Assembly: GCA_023333565.1 (NCBI GenBank)
Contig: JAJKFH010003627.1
Coordinates: 8,661,501-8,725,500 of the forward strand
Reading direction: 5' to 3'
Length of the DNA stretch: 64,000 nt
Source: Puffinus mauretanicus
Taxonomy: Eukaryota; Chordata; Aves; Procellariiformes; Procellariidae
The position numbers were made by a program, and so were the translations under genes. The notes under the pieces were generated by a model. It was not told the DNA's origin, did no database searches, and worked only from the letters and a program-made list of their open reading frames with translations. Shown here in pieces: positions 1 through 13,000 of the stretch; positions within the stretch are counted from its first letter, which is position 1, and every line of letters begins with the position of its first letter.

Positions 1-3000
1 TCTGGAAAGTTTCCAGCCCTCTCTGCCCCGAATGATTTGGGACTCTGGCTCCAGTTCCAGCAGCGAGTCTCTTCAGCTGGGGTCCCCCTCGCAGGCTGGG
101 GTACAACACGTGGCAGTAGCTGTGTCCGTCTCTGGTGGCAGAGCCCCTGGTGCCACAAGCGGTGGGGAGGACCATTTGTCTGTCTAGCTGCCTCATGTGA
201 ATAAATTTGTGCCTGAACTCAAGGTGGATTTGGGAGGATAAGGAGGAATGGGAGCTCCATGGCCATGAGTCCGGGTTCCCCAAGGCTTGTGTGACCATGT
301 CTGTCACGGCTGAAAGTAAAAACGGTTCAAGAAGCACGCATCGCCCAGCACGACACGCTGGGAGGTGGAGAAGGCAGTAGTACCTGTCTCATTGGGTTTC
401 TTGCTATGTGCATGTTGGTCCAGGCACTGTGACTTTGGCAGGGACATTACCTGTTAAGCACATTGCTCACATTTTAGTTTCTGTTAGCTGGGCAGGGAGC
501 AAGGGTGGTCTGGCAGCAGCTGGACCTCAGCGAGTCCCAGGGAGGTGGGTGTTCAACCCAGCTGGGACCTGGTGGTGCCTCTCTGGAGATCAGGCAGCTG
601 GAGGGGGAGGAAAGCCAGGGCAGGAGAGCGCTGCACCCAGGGGCTGAAGTGGGAAGAGAAGAAATGTCATGGTTCTGTACATTTCTCCTTGGAGTGGCTC
701 CATCAAAGGCAAGAAGATGGTTCAAAGGGAGATCTTAAAACACGCAGAGGAGCTGGCTGGGGCCAGCAGTGGCACATGAGTGCTGTGTAGGGTATGCGTG
801 TGAGTAGGTCATGGGCAGCTGGAGCAGCCTCATCCCAGCCAGAGCCGTTCAAGGCATCTTGTGCGAGTACAGCCAGCAAGGTCTGACCTGTAATCCATCC
901 TGTCACTTAAAGAACTTGCACTATACGGAAGTGATGCTTTATGTGAGCCGGGGGCATCGCTGATGTTACTCTTAGCTGAGTTTGAAGAGCTCTTGCTGTC
1001 CCCAGCTTTAGGTGTAGGCTTTGTTGTGCTGGATGGCCCAGGTGCCTGGAGCTTGCTAAGCAAAGAAAAGATTGCAGAGGGTACATGGAGCAGAGGATAG
1101 TCGTTCTGGAGGCGGGTTTCCATGGTGGGGGGTTAGCTAGTGAAGTGAGTAAATACGTGCTATAAACACGTGCAGAGCATCTCTGCGTGAAGAACCCAGC
1201 ACAGCCTTTTTGAGTAAATAGAAAGAGAGCCCGGGTTCAGTTCATATGTCTGTTTTCTTTTCTTTTCTTATTCTGGTCAACTGTGGCTGTAGATAAGAGT
1301 TTTCTATTTGAAGTTCAGAAGGGAAGTGAAATCCATTGTTAGAAGAGGAGACTTTCTTTTTGCTTGATATCTATCTCCAGCGACACAGCGGAGAAGGAAA
1401 AGATTTGCTATGATAAAGGTAGCTTTAAAAAAAAAAAAAAAAAAGGCACATTGAATGTTGCTTTTCTGTGTACTTCAAAGCCTGGAGTAATATGGAACAG
1501 TGTAAAAGAAGAGAGAAAAAAAAAAAACAACCTAGCCCAGCCTCTGCACGGGGCTGTGAATGCAGAGCCATAATGGAGCACCATCCTGGCCAGAAATCCA
1601 GCGCTTTGCCCCAGCCGTTCGTCTGGGCTTGGCGTAGTGTTACTCGGTGTGCAGAGCACCTGCCAGGAGTCCACGGGGATGGGCTCAAAGAGGGATGCTC
1701 ATTGTGGGGGGAGCAGAGGAAACGTTTTGCAGGCGTGCATCCTATGGAAGGACTGAACCAAGGGAAGTCACTCACTGGAAAGAAAATCAGGCAAGTCTGG
1801 AAGCAGTATGGGAAAAATGTGCCAATAAACATTTAATTATTAAAATAACTCGGAGATTGCATGGCGTGTTCAATACGGCGTGGCAGAGTGAAAAAGCTGA
1901 ACAGCACAGCTCTGGTGAAGGCTGTGGGTGGGAAATGACTAGACGTCTCCATGCGCCCTGGAGCCAGTGGGGTTGGCTTTCTGGGGTCCTGGGCTGTAGG
2001 ATCAGCTTTCCCTGGGGCTCAGTTGTTTCTGAAGGAACCAGAGCAGAGGATTGCTGTGGAGGGGTGCCTGTGGCTGCCACCCCCTTGCTTGGAGCAGGCA
2101 CGGATGAGCATACGGGGGGGCTTCCAGCCTCCATGATTGCCAGCGGGACTTGGGTGGCCCAAATGCGGGTCCAGGCTGTGCAGCCTGGGCAAGGATGTGA
2201 GCTCCCTGACAGGGGACAAGGCATGGAGCAGAGAGGTACAGCCTGGGGAGCCAGGGCTTGTGACACCCCTCTTGCAGTACAGCTGTGTCCACGCAGGCTT
2301 CCCCTTTCCTCTGGCCCCGTGGGTGCCCTCCAGCCAGGCTGGTGGCGTGGGGCCCTACATCTGCTATGCTGCTGCCATGGTTTTGGTCTTCATCCCCATC
2401 CCAAGCTTGACGTATGGTCCTGGCTTCTGGGATACCCCTTGCTGTGCCAGCCTGAGGGTGCTGCTGCGCTGGCAGCACGTCTTGGGCTCGCTGAGCTGCT
2501 GGGGCACCCCTGGAGCAGACACCGGCCGAGACCCCCCATTTCCCTCCAAGAAGCTGATGCAAGTAGGGGAGAGAGCAAGTGTGTGCTGGAGGCTTTGCCT
2601 CTGCAGGAGTCTGGGGAGGAGCAGGATGAGAAACCAACAAACTCATTTTCAGCGCTGACCTGAGCAGAGGCTGGAAGTGAAAAGATTTCCAGCAACCCTG
2701 GGCTGGTCAGGGTTGCTAACGAGCCTTTCCTTTGAGCAATGTTTTACATTCTTTAAAGATCGCAGGGAGCTTTTGGGGAGAATCTGCTAAAGTAAATGGC
2801 AGAGTCAAGTGTGCTGGCTCCTTTCTTTCCCTTTTCTTTTCCCTTTTTTTTTTCCTTTCCCCTTTCTTGGTTCTCTTTATTATGTGGAGTTGCTCTGGCT
2901 CTTTCTCTCACTTCTGTTTCTCCTTTTGTTCTCTCTTTGTCTATTTATCACACTGTGAAGGTTGAAAGAGATGTTATTAATCTGGGAGAATGAAGGCAGG

Positions 3001-6000
3001 ATTAGTGGTATGAATCGGATTTTGAGAGCTGTAATGATAGAAAGACTCGCTCTGCTGGCGGGCTGCGTGAGTTTGATAAATGGGGAGCACTCCAAACTGA
3101 CTCGCGCCTTCCTCCGCACTGCTCGCTTTGCCCGCTGGGGCGTGCCATGCTCTCAGATCTGCCAGCCATCCCACACCGCTCCTACCTGAACCAGAGCAAA
3201 AAGCCAAGGGTAAATCAGAGACAAATATCTCCCATTGCACTTAAAGAGATCATTTCTTTCAACATCTTTTTCAAACAGAGTCCTGTCAAGTTCTTGGACA
3301 GCTTTGTGTGGAGGTAGGATCCTTCCTTGGAGTATGGCTCGGAACCGCGGCCATGCGTTATTGTCTCCTGTCGTGGCTTTGCAGAGAGCAGCGGGGAGTT
3401 AGAGTGGCTGCAGCAGAGCTCCCGTCCTGCAAGGCACAAAGAGGCAGGATCATCTCTGTAGGGCTGCACCCTGCTGCGTTTACCTCCTGAGGATTGCACC
3501 GGGCTTCAAAGCCCCGTGGGGCTGGGAGAAGGCAGGGGGTGTTTCATCAAAAGTCGCTTTGGGGTCTTTGCCCTGAAATCTCCTGAATGAGGGGTCCTGC
3601 CCTTGCATAACGTGAGTCAGGTCCCCTGTTACCAATCTTGGGGCGGGGGGGGCAAAGCAGGCTCTGGGGACAGCCAGGCAGAGCCACAGCCCCCAGCTAT
3701 GGGGCAAAGCAAGACTGTCTGGACCAGCATCTTTAGCGAGTAGGGTCCTTTCCTGGGATCACCCCACTGCATGCTCACCCACTTGAACCCTTCCTCATCC
3801 CCACCCTTGGGTGTGTGGTGGTCCATGTTGCACCCTACAGAGCCAGAAAAGCTAGGGATAAACTCATAGGTGTAGGGTACGTTTCACTTTGAAGCTGGTT
3901 CATGAGCGCAGAGCTCACTGCCCTGTTGCGGTTTGCCACCAGGCATTCATACGTGGGGACTGTGCCCTTGTCCTAGGGCCCTCATGGTGGTCCTTACCCC
4001 AGGCTGTGCTATGGCTTTTGCTGTGGACATTTTGGGCTTGCTGCTTGCTATCGTGGCTAGGTTTGGGTCTTGTGATCCAGCCTGGGAGTGTGCCTTTACT
4101 GAAGTGAGATGTGGTTGCATGAAGGCCATGTGCAATGTGTTGGGAAGGTTTGGGTGCTTCAGTGCCCCTCGCCCCAGGGACTGTGGGCACGGACCTGGCC
4201 CTACAGCCCATCCAGGGGAGCACCGAGTGTCTGGTGGTGGGTGCAGGACCACCCGCCACCGCAAGGTTTGCATCTCGCCCGCGTTGAGCAGGAGATTATT
4301 GCTCAGTACAGGAGGGGGAACAGCGGTGTGCGGGAGAGACCCTGCTTCGAAGGGGGAGTCAGACCACGGGCAGCCCAGAGTTGTCAATGTCCCTTTAACT
4401 ACAAGGTAATGGACTCCCCCACGCTCGGGCTGAGCTCTCCTCCTGCCTTTGCAGGAATGGTAATGATTGTCAAGGTAGAGCTAATGAGACGTGCACATCT
4501 TTAAAGGATCGTGGCTTCTGAGACAAAATTAAAAGAAAAAAAGAAAAAATGAAGGGATGGGGGAAGGAGAGAAAGTCCAACTGCACTGCCTTGGCCAGTG
4601 AGGCATCCATCTATCTGTCCTGCCTGCCCCTCGGCAGGATCACCCCTAAATGACTCGCAGGGTCTCTTTGCTTGGTGCTGCAACTCCCGTTTCGCCCTGG
4701 GAGCCTCCTCGTCTCCCTGAGGCCCCCCCCAGCCCCTCCACAGGCTCCAGTCCCCAGGGCGAGGGAGCAGGGCACTGTGGGCATGCGGGAGTGTGGCGGG
4801 CAGTGCCTTTGCTGGGCAGGCAGCGGGAGGGCCGGCAGCCCAGCTGCTGTGTGGCACGGCTGTGGGGACAGCGGAGCTGGAAAGCAGAATAGGAGGAAGG
4901 CATGCAAGGAGATGAGGGACCCAGGAATGTCCTGTCCTGGGTCGGCTGAAGACGTGGGGATGGTGGTGCTGTCAATCCTGGCTGGCTCATCCCTCTTTCC
5001 ATCCCTTACTTCCACTTCTGGGACGCTGCACTTGGCACTTCCAAGCATACATAAAGGTACTGTCTGGATGCCAGGGAGTTAATGATGCCCCCAAACGCCT
5101 GTCCCACAGGGGAAAGGAAGAGGTGGCTCCCCTTTGGCGTTGGGAAATGCCCCATGGGCACTCCTGGTGCAGGAGAGGCTGAGCCAGGACTTGGCCCTTT
5201 GGGAAGAGCTGGTGTGAGCTGGGACGTTGTGTGTGGTGCGTGGTGTGACTGCCTGCACATGCATTTCCTCCCGTTCTCACTATTTCAACTTCACAGGTTG
5301 AATTGGTTCAGAGCAGCCAAACTAAATGAGGAGAGAAATGATCAGTCAAATATTTCTTAAATCCTGTCTTTAAGAGCTAAGTGCTTGGCTGGAACTTTAA
5401 GGCAGGTAATGAGGCTCTCTTCAGATCAGCTTGTGATGTGGAAACTGCTAGATTGACCAGGCTGCAACTGGAAGAAAGCTCTGTCACAGCCAGGGATGGT
5501 GCGGCACGGGACTCCCCACGCCCCAGCACTCTGCACCAGCCTGCTGCCGCCCACGGCTCCCTGCCGCCTGCACCCGTCTTCGCCCTCATCCTGCAAGAAA
5601 TAAAATACAGCTGGGGGGAGCAGCTTGCTTGCACAAAACTGGGTGACTCCCTTCTGCATAGGGGGATGTGTATGTCAGTCAGTGCTTTGGAGTCCAGCCC
5701 CAGTTTGCTCCCGGTGTGTGGGTGAGAGCTTGGGGCAGAGGCGGTGACCCAGAGGACCCCTGTCCCTCTAAAGGATTCTCACCGGTTTTCAGTTTTAAGC
5801 TGACAGATTTGTTTTGCTGCAAAAATCAGAGTGACTTCAAGCCTTGCAGAGGCTCCGTGAGGTGGGATGCTTTCTTAGCTTCGTCTCTAGCTGGTGCAAG
5901 GGGAGAAGGAAAATAATGTCATTTTTCCAGCAGCCTGGTAAGGACGTGTTGGTAGGATTGATCCTTCCTTTTGAAGACACCATCCTTCCCTCTGCAGCGG

Positions 6001-6365
6001 GGCACCAGCAGTGCTTGTCTGCAGCAGGATGGCACCTTTGCAAGGCACTTTCTGGACTAGAGGGATTGGTTTGCTGGAGGAAAAGTGGCAGTGCAGGAGC
6101 AGCAGAGGATAAGGGAGCAATGCTGGGCGAGATGGGACATGTCAAGTGTCTCTTCCCAGCTTCAAAATACTCACTTCTCCTTTGATCTGGGACCAGGGAA
6201 GAATCTGGTCTTACCTGGCTGCTCCGCACAATGCTGCTCGTGCAAAACTTCTGTGCCCTTGCCCTTGCTACTCGCCGTGCCCGCCTGGCAGCACTCGCCA
6301 TCCTGCTCTCCTCTGGGCCTCTCCTGGGCAGGAGCTGGGGACCCTCTGAGCTTTCTGCTTTATAT
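1..6365. other. Intronic spacer with simple tracts, no gene seen
   Basis: There is no coding exon I can support. The stretch holds two A-runs (18 A at 1427-1444 and 12 A at 1516-1527), a pyrimidine tract (2817-2879), and isolated AATAAA-type hexamers (near 196 and 1824) without other evidence of transcript ends. A short moderately AT-rich patch at 2960-3075 might be a weak regulatory element. Open frames such as the 338-codon one at 1647-2663 overlap other frames on both strands and show no domain I recognise. Confidence 0.55.
2817..2879. repeat. Polypyrimidine low-complexity tract
   Basis: This is an almost pure C/T tract on the + strand built of short CTTT and CCTTT blocks with one run of ten T. 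It is simple sequence with no gene assigned. Intronic polypyrimidine tracts can bind PTB-like proteins, but nothing here shows that. Confidence 0.7.
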
Positions 6366-6535
6366 CCAGGTTTTTTAGGCCTTCTGTTGTTAATTATTGA
6401 GATGTAATAATGTGATTAGTGCACTATTAAAAAAATCGCTGATATGATTACCATGGATTTAATATCACATGATATATCAGTACATTGTTACATGGTGACA
6501 GATGTAATTGAAATACACTTATTGGAGCCTGGGGT
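6366..6535. promoter_or_regulatory. AT-rich candidate regulatory island with PBX/MEIS-like site
   Basis: This is a sharply AT-rich block within GC-richer intron. It contains TTAATTA at 6390-6396, TGACAGATG at 6496-6504 (MEIS/TGIF-type TGACAG) followed by a TAATTG core, and an inverted pair CTGATAT (6439-6445) and ATATCAG (6474-6480). The composition and motif density resemble vertebrate conserved non-coding elements. Function is inferred only. Confidence 0.35.
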
Positions 6536-8310
6536 CGTGTTTCATTCAATCACAGCAGCACCTCCGGGAGGCAGAGCAGAAATCGCTAAAAAAAAAAAAA
6601 TAAAAAGGCATCAGGATTGGAAATTGTAATGAAAACAAAGAAACTTGCAGCCTGTCAAGTCTGGGGCAACTGCTGCTTTGGCTTTTTCTCCATAGGAATT
6701 TAGAAAGGTGTAAGTCGGGAGCGCTGCCTTGTGGATCAGCTGGAGGAGATAGGTCAGCCAAGTTGAAATTGTCTGCTCAGGGGACGAGCAGGAGGACTTG
6801 TGTGTGGACCTGTACACAGAAGGCTTCCAGCCATCTTGCATCCCGTGAGCCTGGGCGCTATGGACGCTATACCACTGACCTGCCAGCCTCCCTTGGCTCC
6901 TTTTCAAAAGCCAGGTGGACCCGAAGATGGTACCCGTTGTGCTGTGGGAAAGCCAGCCAGCTGCTCCCCACCTTCTGCCTAATTCTGCCATTTTTGGAGT
7001 CAGGGATCACTCAGCTGCCTGCGTTTGGCTCGGGCTGTGCCGCAGAGCACAGGGAGGCAGCGGTGAGCTTGCCTGCAGGACTGCGCCCCAGGTCGTGTTT
7101 CCTTCCATTGAGAAGAGGTGACATCTGTCTCTGCCGCATTATCCTCGTGAGGATCTGCACGTGGGCTCTGGGCAGCCGGGGCGAGGAGAGGAGCAGCTAT
7201 CATGTACCCTCTGCAGAGGCAGCCAGCTAAACCGGAGCCTGGGCAGGGAAGGCTTTTTCTGCCCGTGGGGCTGGGGCAAGGCTTGGGCTAGAGAAACGTG
7301 CCTGCAGGAGAAGCACAAAGACCCTACCTGGTGCTGGCACAAACCTGCTACTGGTCCTTCTCACCATGGTGGTAAGCAAGAAGCTGGTGGTGAACATGGA
7401 GATCTCCTTTTCCTCCATCTACTCCTGTTCCAGGGAAACAACTGTCACCCACTCTCCCAGTCCCCGCCAAGGCAAGTGATAGTTTGGGGTGTTGCCCTGG
7501 GCAGGATGGGGCTGTGGCAAGACCTCATGACATGCTTAAAGCACATTAATTGCTCTGATTGTCACAAGTGCTAAGTCTCCTTCTCCTGTAAAGGGGGCCA
7601 GCAAGGGGATGTGGCCTCACAGAGCTGTGATTAGGACTCGCGTATCCCTGTCCCCAACGCTACTGCAGGTCCCCAGGGTTATTTTATCCCTGTGAGACGG
7701 TGTGTAGGTGACTCTGAAACTGAAGGTACTGTTTAGTCTCAAGCTCATCCAAAACAAAGGAAGGAGGAGGAATTTGTGGATGGACTGAAGGCGTCTTTTC
7801 CAACGAAGAGGGGAATGGCACTGTGGTGAGCTTGAGACATCTGGATGTTTGCATAATGATGCGTCGGCATCTGGCCCTGCGTCGCTAGCTCGGCATTCGC
7901 ACGTTCGGCGCAGCATCACCCCCTGCTCCAATGCGTCTCTCCCAGGAGCTGGGTTACAAACCTTGCTGATGCTTGAGGGGTCATTTCTGTTTCAGGCTTT
8001 TGATTCTGTGTCCTCCCTCCTACGAGTGCTCCCACCCCCCTTTTATGGAGCCAGCGTGCTCCCCTGGAAATTTTCGGCATTCCCCCTATAAGCCCTTGCT
8101 TTGCTGGAAGCTGTGGAAATTCATTTCCAGCTGGTGTGGGAGCGCTCTGGCTGGGACGGCTCTGGCAAGCATCTTTCTTTCGAGGTTAAAAACATAATTT
8201 CAGTCTGACCTCTGAGTTTCGGAGCTTTTGTTGGTTTTCTCCGCCCCCAGATGGTTTTTGTGTGTGATTTTAAAATAGCCTTCTTCTCTTGGTTGAAGCT
8301 AGCTGATGCG
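6536..8310. other. Intronic spacer, nothing specific seen
   Basis: GC-balanced to GC-rich non-coding sequence. It has an A-rich run near 6588-6605 and no splice-bounded exon or repeat that I recognise. Confidence 0.55.
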
Positions 8311-8525
8311 TCCGCTTCTCATTCGAGGATTGTTGTGTTTTATTAATGCTGTTATTATTCTATTACTGTCATTGTGCTCTTTTATAGCAAATAGCTTAAT
8401 TTAGTTGAGATACACAGATGCTGAGAGTTTAAGTGAAATCTTCAGCACTTGGTATGCTGGGCACTGCGCAGATATTCCCTCAGCACTTTGGTATAAACCT
8501 TTCACTTAAAAACAAATTGGCTGCT
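8311..8525. promoter_or_regulatory. AT-rich candidate island with inverted NK2-like sites
   Basis: An AT-rich block with a perfect 10-bp inverted pair, TTTAAGTGAA (8428-8437) and TTCACTTAAA (8501-8510). Each arm carries the TTAAGTG core preferred by NK2-class homeodomains. Between the arms, CAGCACTTGGTAT (8443-8455) recurs as CAGCACTTTGGTAT (8481-8494). The nested arrangement is visible in the sequence; any binding is inferred. Confidence 0.35.
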
Positions 8526-9095
8526 GGGGCAGTGCTGGGTGGCAGGAGTTTGGGAGGGGAGAAGGGGTGGGGGAGTACCTGTTTAGCACCCTAGGGAGGA
8601 CCTCATAGTCAAATGTGACTATAGGTGCTCAGGAATAAAGCTCCCACTGAGGGTTTCACCCCCAAGATGGGCTGTGGTAGGGCTGCCTTCCCTGCCGATG
8701 CTGCAGGACAGAGGGAATTACACCATCAGCATTGCTGGGTTGCTTTGGGTTGGGTTTTTTTAGGGGTAGGAGGGCAGTGTGTGCTGCATTTTCTGCAGCT
8801 GAAGCTGCATGGCTCCTGGGAGAGGTGGGGACTGGTCACGGTGTCACCCCCCAGCGGAAGGTACAGTGCCACTGAAATCAAATTAATCTGGTTGAAGAAC
8901 AACGTGGCTGCTGGGAAGCTGGACTGTGCTGTAAGTAGTTCTTGGGGTAGAGGAGAGGGGTTGAGAAATAGCGTTGTTGACGAGATGATTTAGGGGCCAA
9001 GGGTCCTGTTGTTAGAAATGACTTGGGTGCTTTAGCCTCCCAGGAAGTTGGTGCAATCGAGGCTCCAAAGTACCTTAACTACTTTTGAAATGTTA
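8526..9095. other. Intronic spacer, nothing specific seen
   Basis: GC-rich to mixed sequence with no exon, repeat or RNA gene I can support. Confidence 0.5.
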
Positions 9096-9205
9096 CCTCT
9101 TATTGTTGACAGATGTTCATCTGAAATGGATGCTTCTTGCTTGGTGCCTCTGGGCATTCATTAATACTAGTGATAACAATTCCAGATTGTCTCCTACAAA
9201 CTCTT
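9096..9205. promoter_or_regulatory. Candidate regulatory island with paired E-boxes
   Basis: CAGATGTTCATCTG at 9110-9123 is a perfect inverted pair of E-boxes separated by 2 bp. It overlaps a TGACAG core at 9107-9112. An AT-rich stretch with an AACAAT (SOX-like) core follows at about 9150-9200. Regulatory function is inferred from motif packing only. Confidence 0.3.
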
Positions 9206-9889
9206 TCCCTGCCTCCATCCCTTAAAAATTACAAAGGTAAAGCCAAAACCCTGTTAGTGCCACATTATTTGTGCACTTAACTCTTACTGCCTTAGCAAAA
9301 CCTGCTGATCTTGGTGCTATCAGTGCCAAAATGAATTCGTGTGGGGTAGGGAAAGCCAAGAAGAGAGTAAAGTAAAATGGAGCAAGCAGGTGCCATGCAG
9401 GCCTTGAGATGGTGCTGATGGTGGTGTCAGCTCAAGTGAAGGTGTCCTCTGCACCTGGCCATGGCGGGGAGGGAGCCGTGTCCCTGCTGGACGGTCCTTC
9501 AGGGAGCAGCCCTGTGCCTTCCCCCTCTCCTACCCGTAGCTCTAGGACATCATAGTCTTCCTGGGGAGGGCTCTCCCCCTCTCTCTCGAGCCCCTCAGGG
9601 GCAGCCTCTTTGGGGTGCAGCTGGCGAAGACTTGCTTCCCACCTTCTCCTGTGGCCGAGCAAGGGGAGCAGCTCCCCGTGGTGTGGGGACGGGTCGGGGA
9701 GGAGGAGCACGCTGGCCCACGCTGCCTGTCCCTGATGTGCACTCATAATAGCTTGGGGGTCTGTGGGAAGTTGTCGGGATCATTTTATCTCCCTGCTTTG
9801 CGGCAGCTTTGTGGCTTTATCTGGCTTTCGAGGCAACCGGGGTAGCTAACAACATGCACGGAGCATCCTCTGCGGAGGAGGCCTGGTGC

Positions 9890-10075
9890 CCAGTTTTGCT
9901 AGAGGTCTGCTTTACCACTTACGAGAAACGAGTTAACCTCCCTTTGATCTCGGTTCACGGCTAACCCTTTAACAAAGTCCGGGATGTGCGAGGAAATCAA
10001 TACTCAAGGCATTGAATTTAACACCAGCCATCAACTCAAGCATAACACACACACTGACTGACTCCGATTACAAGG
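9890..10075. promoter_or_regulatory. Candidate regulatory island with TCF/LEF-like cores
   Basis: A less GC-rich block containing CTTTGAT (9942-9948) and AACAAAG (9971-9977), two TCF/LEF-type cores in opposite orientation, followed by AT-rich sequence and a short CA run near 10045. Evidence is compositional only. Confidence 0.22.
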
Positions 10076-13000
10076 AGCGGGCTGGTTTGAAGCTCGTTTG
10101 CCAGCTCTCTGGGGTGGTGCGGGGCAGCAGTGGGGAGGGCAGGAGCGCTCGCACGGCTTGCTGTCACTCGGTGGGGAGTGAGAGGGACCTGGCGTGCTCT
10201 GCCGTGTCCTCCCAATTGGCTCTGCCTCCTGGTGCCCCTTGTCTCTCTCCTTACGGCTCTGATTTGCAGCCCCGGCAGCTGTTCCCCAACACAGGAGCAG
10301 AGAGCTTGGATGCTGTGCGCAGTCACTGAACGCCTGTTTGTGTACACACGTAATTGCTCTTTGCTGGTGAGGAGTTGTGGCAGGACTTGAGGCAGGGTTC
10401 TGCTGAGCCAGACAAAAAAGGTACTGCAAGTTAAAAATCTGAAAAATAAAATGCTGCAGGTGGGAAAGGTTGAGTGTCTGGTCAAGGAAGCAGCCGTGAT
10501 GCTTCTCCAGCTCTGGTCCTCCCCGTGGAGATCTAATTAGATCAGTGGAGAGCTAATTGGGACACCGTGTTCCATACTAGCCACTCACTCTTTGCTGGCA
10601 CGTTGGCAGGAGGCGGCAGGCGGGCTGCCTGGCACGGCTCTGTGGCTGGGAGAGCCAGGCGGTCCACAGCCAAGCGCTTTCTAGACAGCCCATGAACCTC
10701 CTCATCACATCTCAGCCCTCCAGCCCTCTGCTGCAGACCAGCTGCCCCCCCCCCGGGGCTTTCCTTCTCGCTTGCTCTTCTTGTTTCCCTCAGCTGTAGC
10801 CAGAGCTGAGAACAGCGCAGGCAGGTTAGGGACGGGTTCGCAGGGCAGCTGAAGGATGCTGAAAGGGGTGGGGTGAGCATTACTTGACCCCACAGCTCTG
10901 TCCTTGTACTGTGACTGCGTGGGGGGCACCCCTCTGCTACTCACACTCAGTAATAATTCTGTTGGGCATGTGCTCCTGGGACCTGCTCCTCAGGTCTCAG
11001 ATCATCAGCAGGCAGCAGCTAGGCCAATCCTGACAGCACCTCCCAGGCGCGCTGGCAGGGAAGGGCCAGCCAAGCCGCTGAATCCGGCCCTCGGCAGCGG
11101 CAAGGCAGTGGTGCCTCCTGCTACGGGGAGCGGGGCCCGAGGGCGTCCATGCGGCCGGGTGTCGCAGCCCTCCCCAGCGCCTTACTACAGGCAGAACTGC
11201 AGGCACAGCAGTTCTGTGTCCGAGCTTGCCCGGTAAGGAGACCCTGGCTGGCTGGCTGCAAGAGAGGGTGGTCGCTGCCTGTGTCCTTGCGGGAGCCCAG
11301 CCTGGCTGGCGGTCGGTGAGCCTGCTGGCACCAAAGCTGTGGAGGTGCCTTTCGCTCCCCCGGGAGACGTGAGTTGAGGCCTCGGGGACCCAAAGCCCTT
11401 AATTTTCTGTCATCCATGTCATGATCTCCCCTGTGAGACCTTCTCAGCACTATAACACAGTGCTGGTCCCCTCTTCCCAGTCCAGGTAGCCAGTCCTGCC
11501 CCCCACTCCTGCCTGGCCATAGCTGCTGCAGTTCACCCCCCCATGCCTCCTTTAATAACCTCTTCTTAGACCTCACCACATCCTCCTCTCAGGTCCCTTT
11601 ATTCTCTGCTTTCCTGACCTGTCTCCAAACTGATTCTCCTGCAGTGTGCTGCCTGGTCCCTCGGACCATCTCCTTCTGTTTGTTCTTCCATCGAAATCGG
11701 GGACCCTTCATTTTGCCGCCTGCTGCCCTGGTAGGCTGTGCTGGCTGGGCCCCTGTGCGTTGCCTGCTTGCCTGGCGTTTGCATCCATCAGAGCTCTTAG
11801 AGGCGCCTCTGCTTTAACCTCTTCAGTCTTAACCCTGACCTGAGTCAACAGTGATGAGGAAGAGCTGCTGCTTAGATGATCCAGTGTAAACTCTACCTTT
11901 GATTAGACAGGTATCATCCCCAGGCACCGGTGTGGCAGCACCTTAACTTTCCTTGGTGTTCCCTCACTGCAGCCCTGAGAGCCTCCGATGTGGGCAAGGG
12001 ATGCGGCTGCTGCCCTCGTAATCTTTATTGATCTTTTCCCTGATGCCTCGTGCATTGTATTCTCTTGCCTTTCTCTTGCGCTTCCAGCTGCCTCTCCTCT
12101 GAGCAGCTTTGCATCTTGTGGGAGTGCTGAGAAACTCTGTTTTATTTGATTCTTGCAGAGCAGTAACACTCAGAGGCCCGACAGCTCTGTTGGGTTGGTG
12201 CTGTGCCAAATATGAAAGATTGGGTTTTGCTCCTGAGAGTCTGCTGTCTGGGAGGAGGAGGTAAGAGGGAGCAGGGCCCATGTTTCCATGCCCCTCTGGT
12301 CTGTCCTATAAGGGCCAGTTTCTCTGCATCGTGCCAGAGGTGAGTTTTGGAAAAGGTCTTGGATCTGTCCCAGGAAGGCATGGTAGACATGGAAGTGTGA
12401 AAGGAATTGTAGGATGTGACTAGAGGGAGAGAGGTATGTGATAAGACGTGCAGGCAAGTGAATAGAAGTGGTGAGAAGGTCCTGCAGGGTCACCCTCTGA
12501 TTTCTTTCCCATCCCTCAAGGCCTGGATTTCAAGAACAGATTATGAAACTGCGATGCGAACCTGCTGGTTGCCCAGCATCCTTCCCTCACTGCCAGCCTG
12601 CAAGCACCTTACCTTGAAAATGCCAGGTAGCAAAAAACAGAGGGTTGAATTGCCTTGTCTCGCACCTGCAATGTGAATAGACGTGCAGTGGTACAGCACC
12701 TTCCGTACGCTTTTCCCCTGGTAACCTGTCTGTGGGTCTCTGCCCTTGGCAGTCTCATTCTCCCCATCTGGCATGTTTGGACACAGCAGCCGAACTGTCA
12801 CCAGATGTGTCCCTTCCGAAAACGTCCAGAGCACCGTGTGCTGAGACATGCCGTGCAGGGTGCAAAGGAGCGGTGTGTCTGCTCTGGACAAATGGCTTTG
12901 TTTTGCACTGGAAAAACTGGAGTCAAAATGTCATGTCAGTGTTTCGCACAGGAATAGATTGCTCCTTTCCAGAGAGCAGCATTTCTATCACTGGGTTTTA

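Noticed and set aside
1427..1444. A18 run as the tail of a processed retrocopy
   Set aside because: No upstream coding similarity or target-site duplication could be seen; treated as simple sequence.
1822..1830. AATAAA hexamers in the intron (also near 196, 19877 and 26545)
   Set aside because: Isolated hexamers without an associated exon or downstream element; common by chance.
1647..2663. 338-codon open frame on the + strand
   Set aside because: No domain or family resemblance, overlapping frames on both strands, and it lies inside the ERI3 intron without splice or promoter support.
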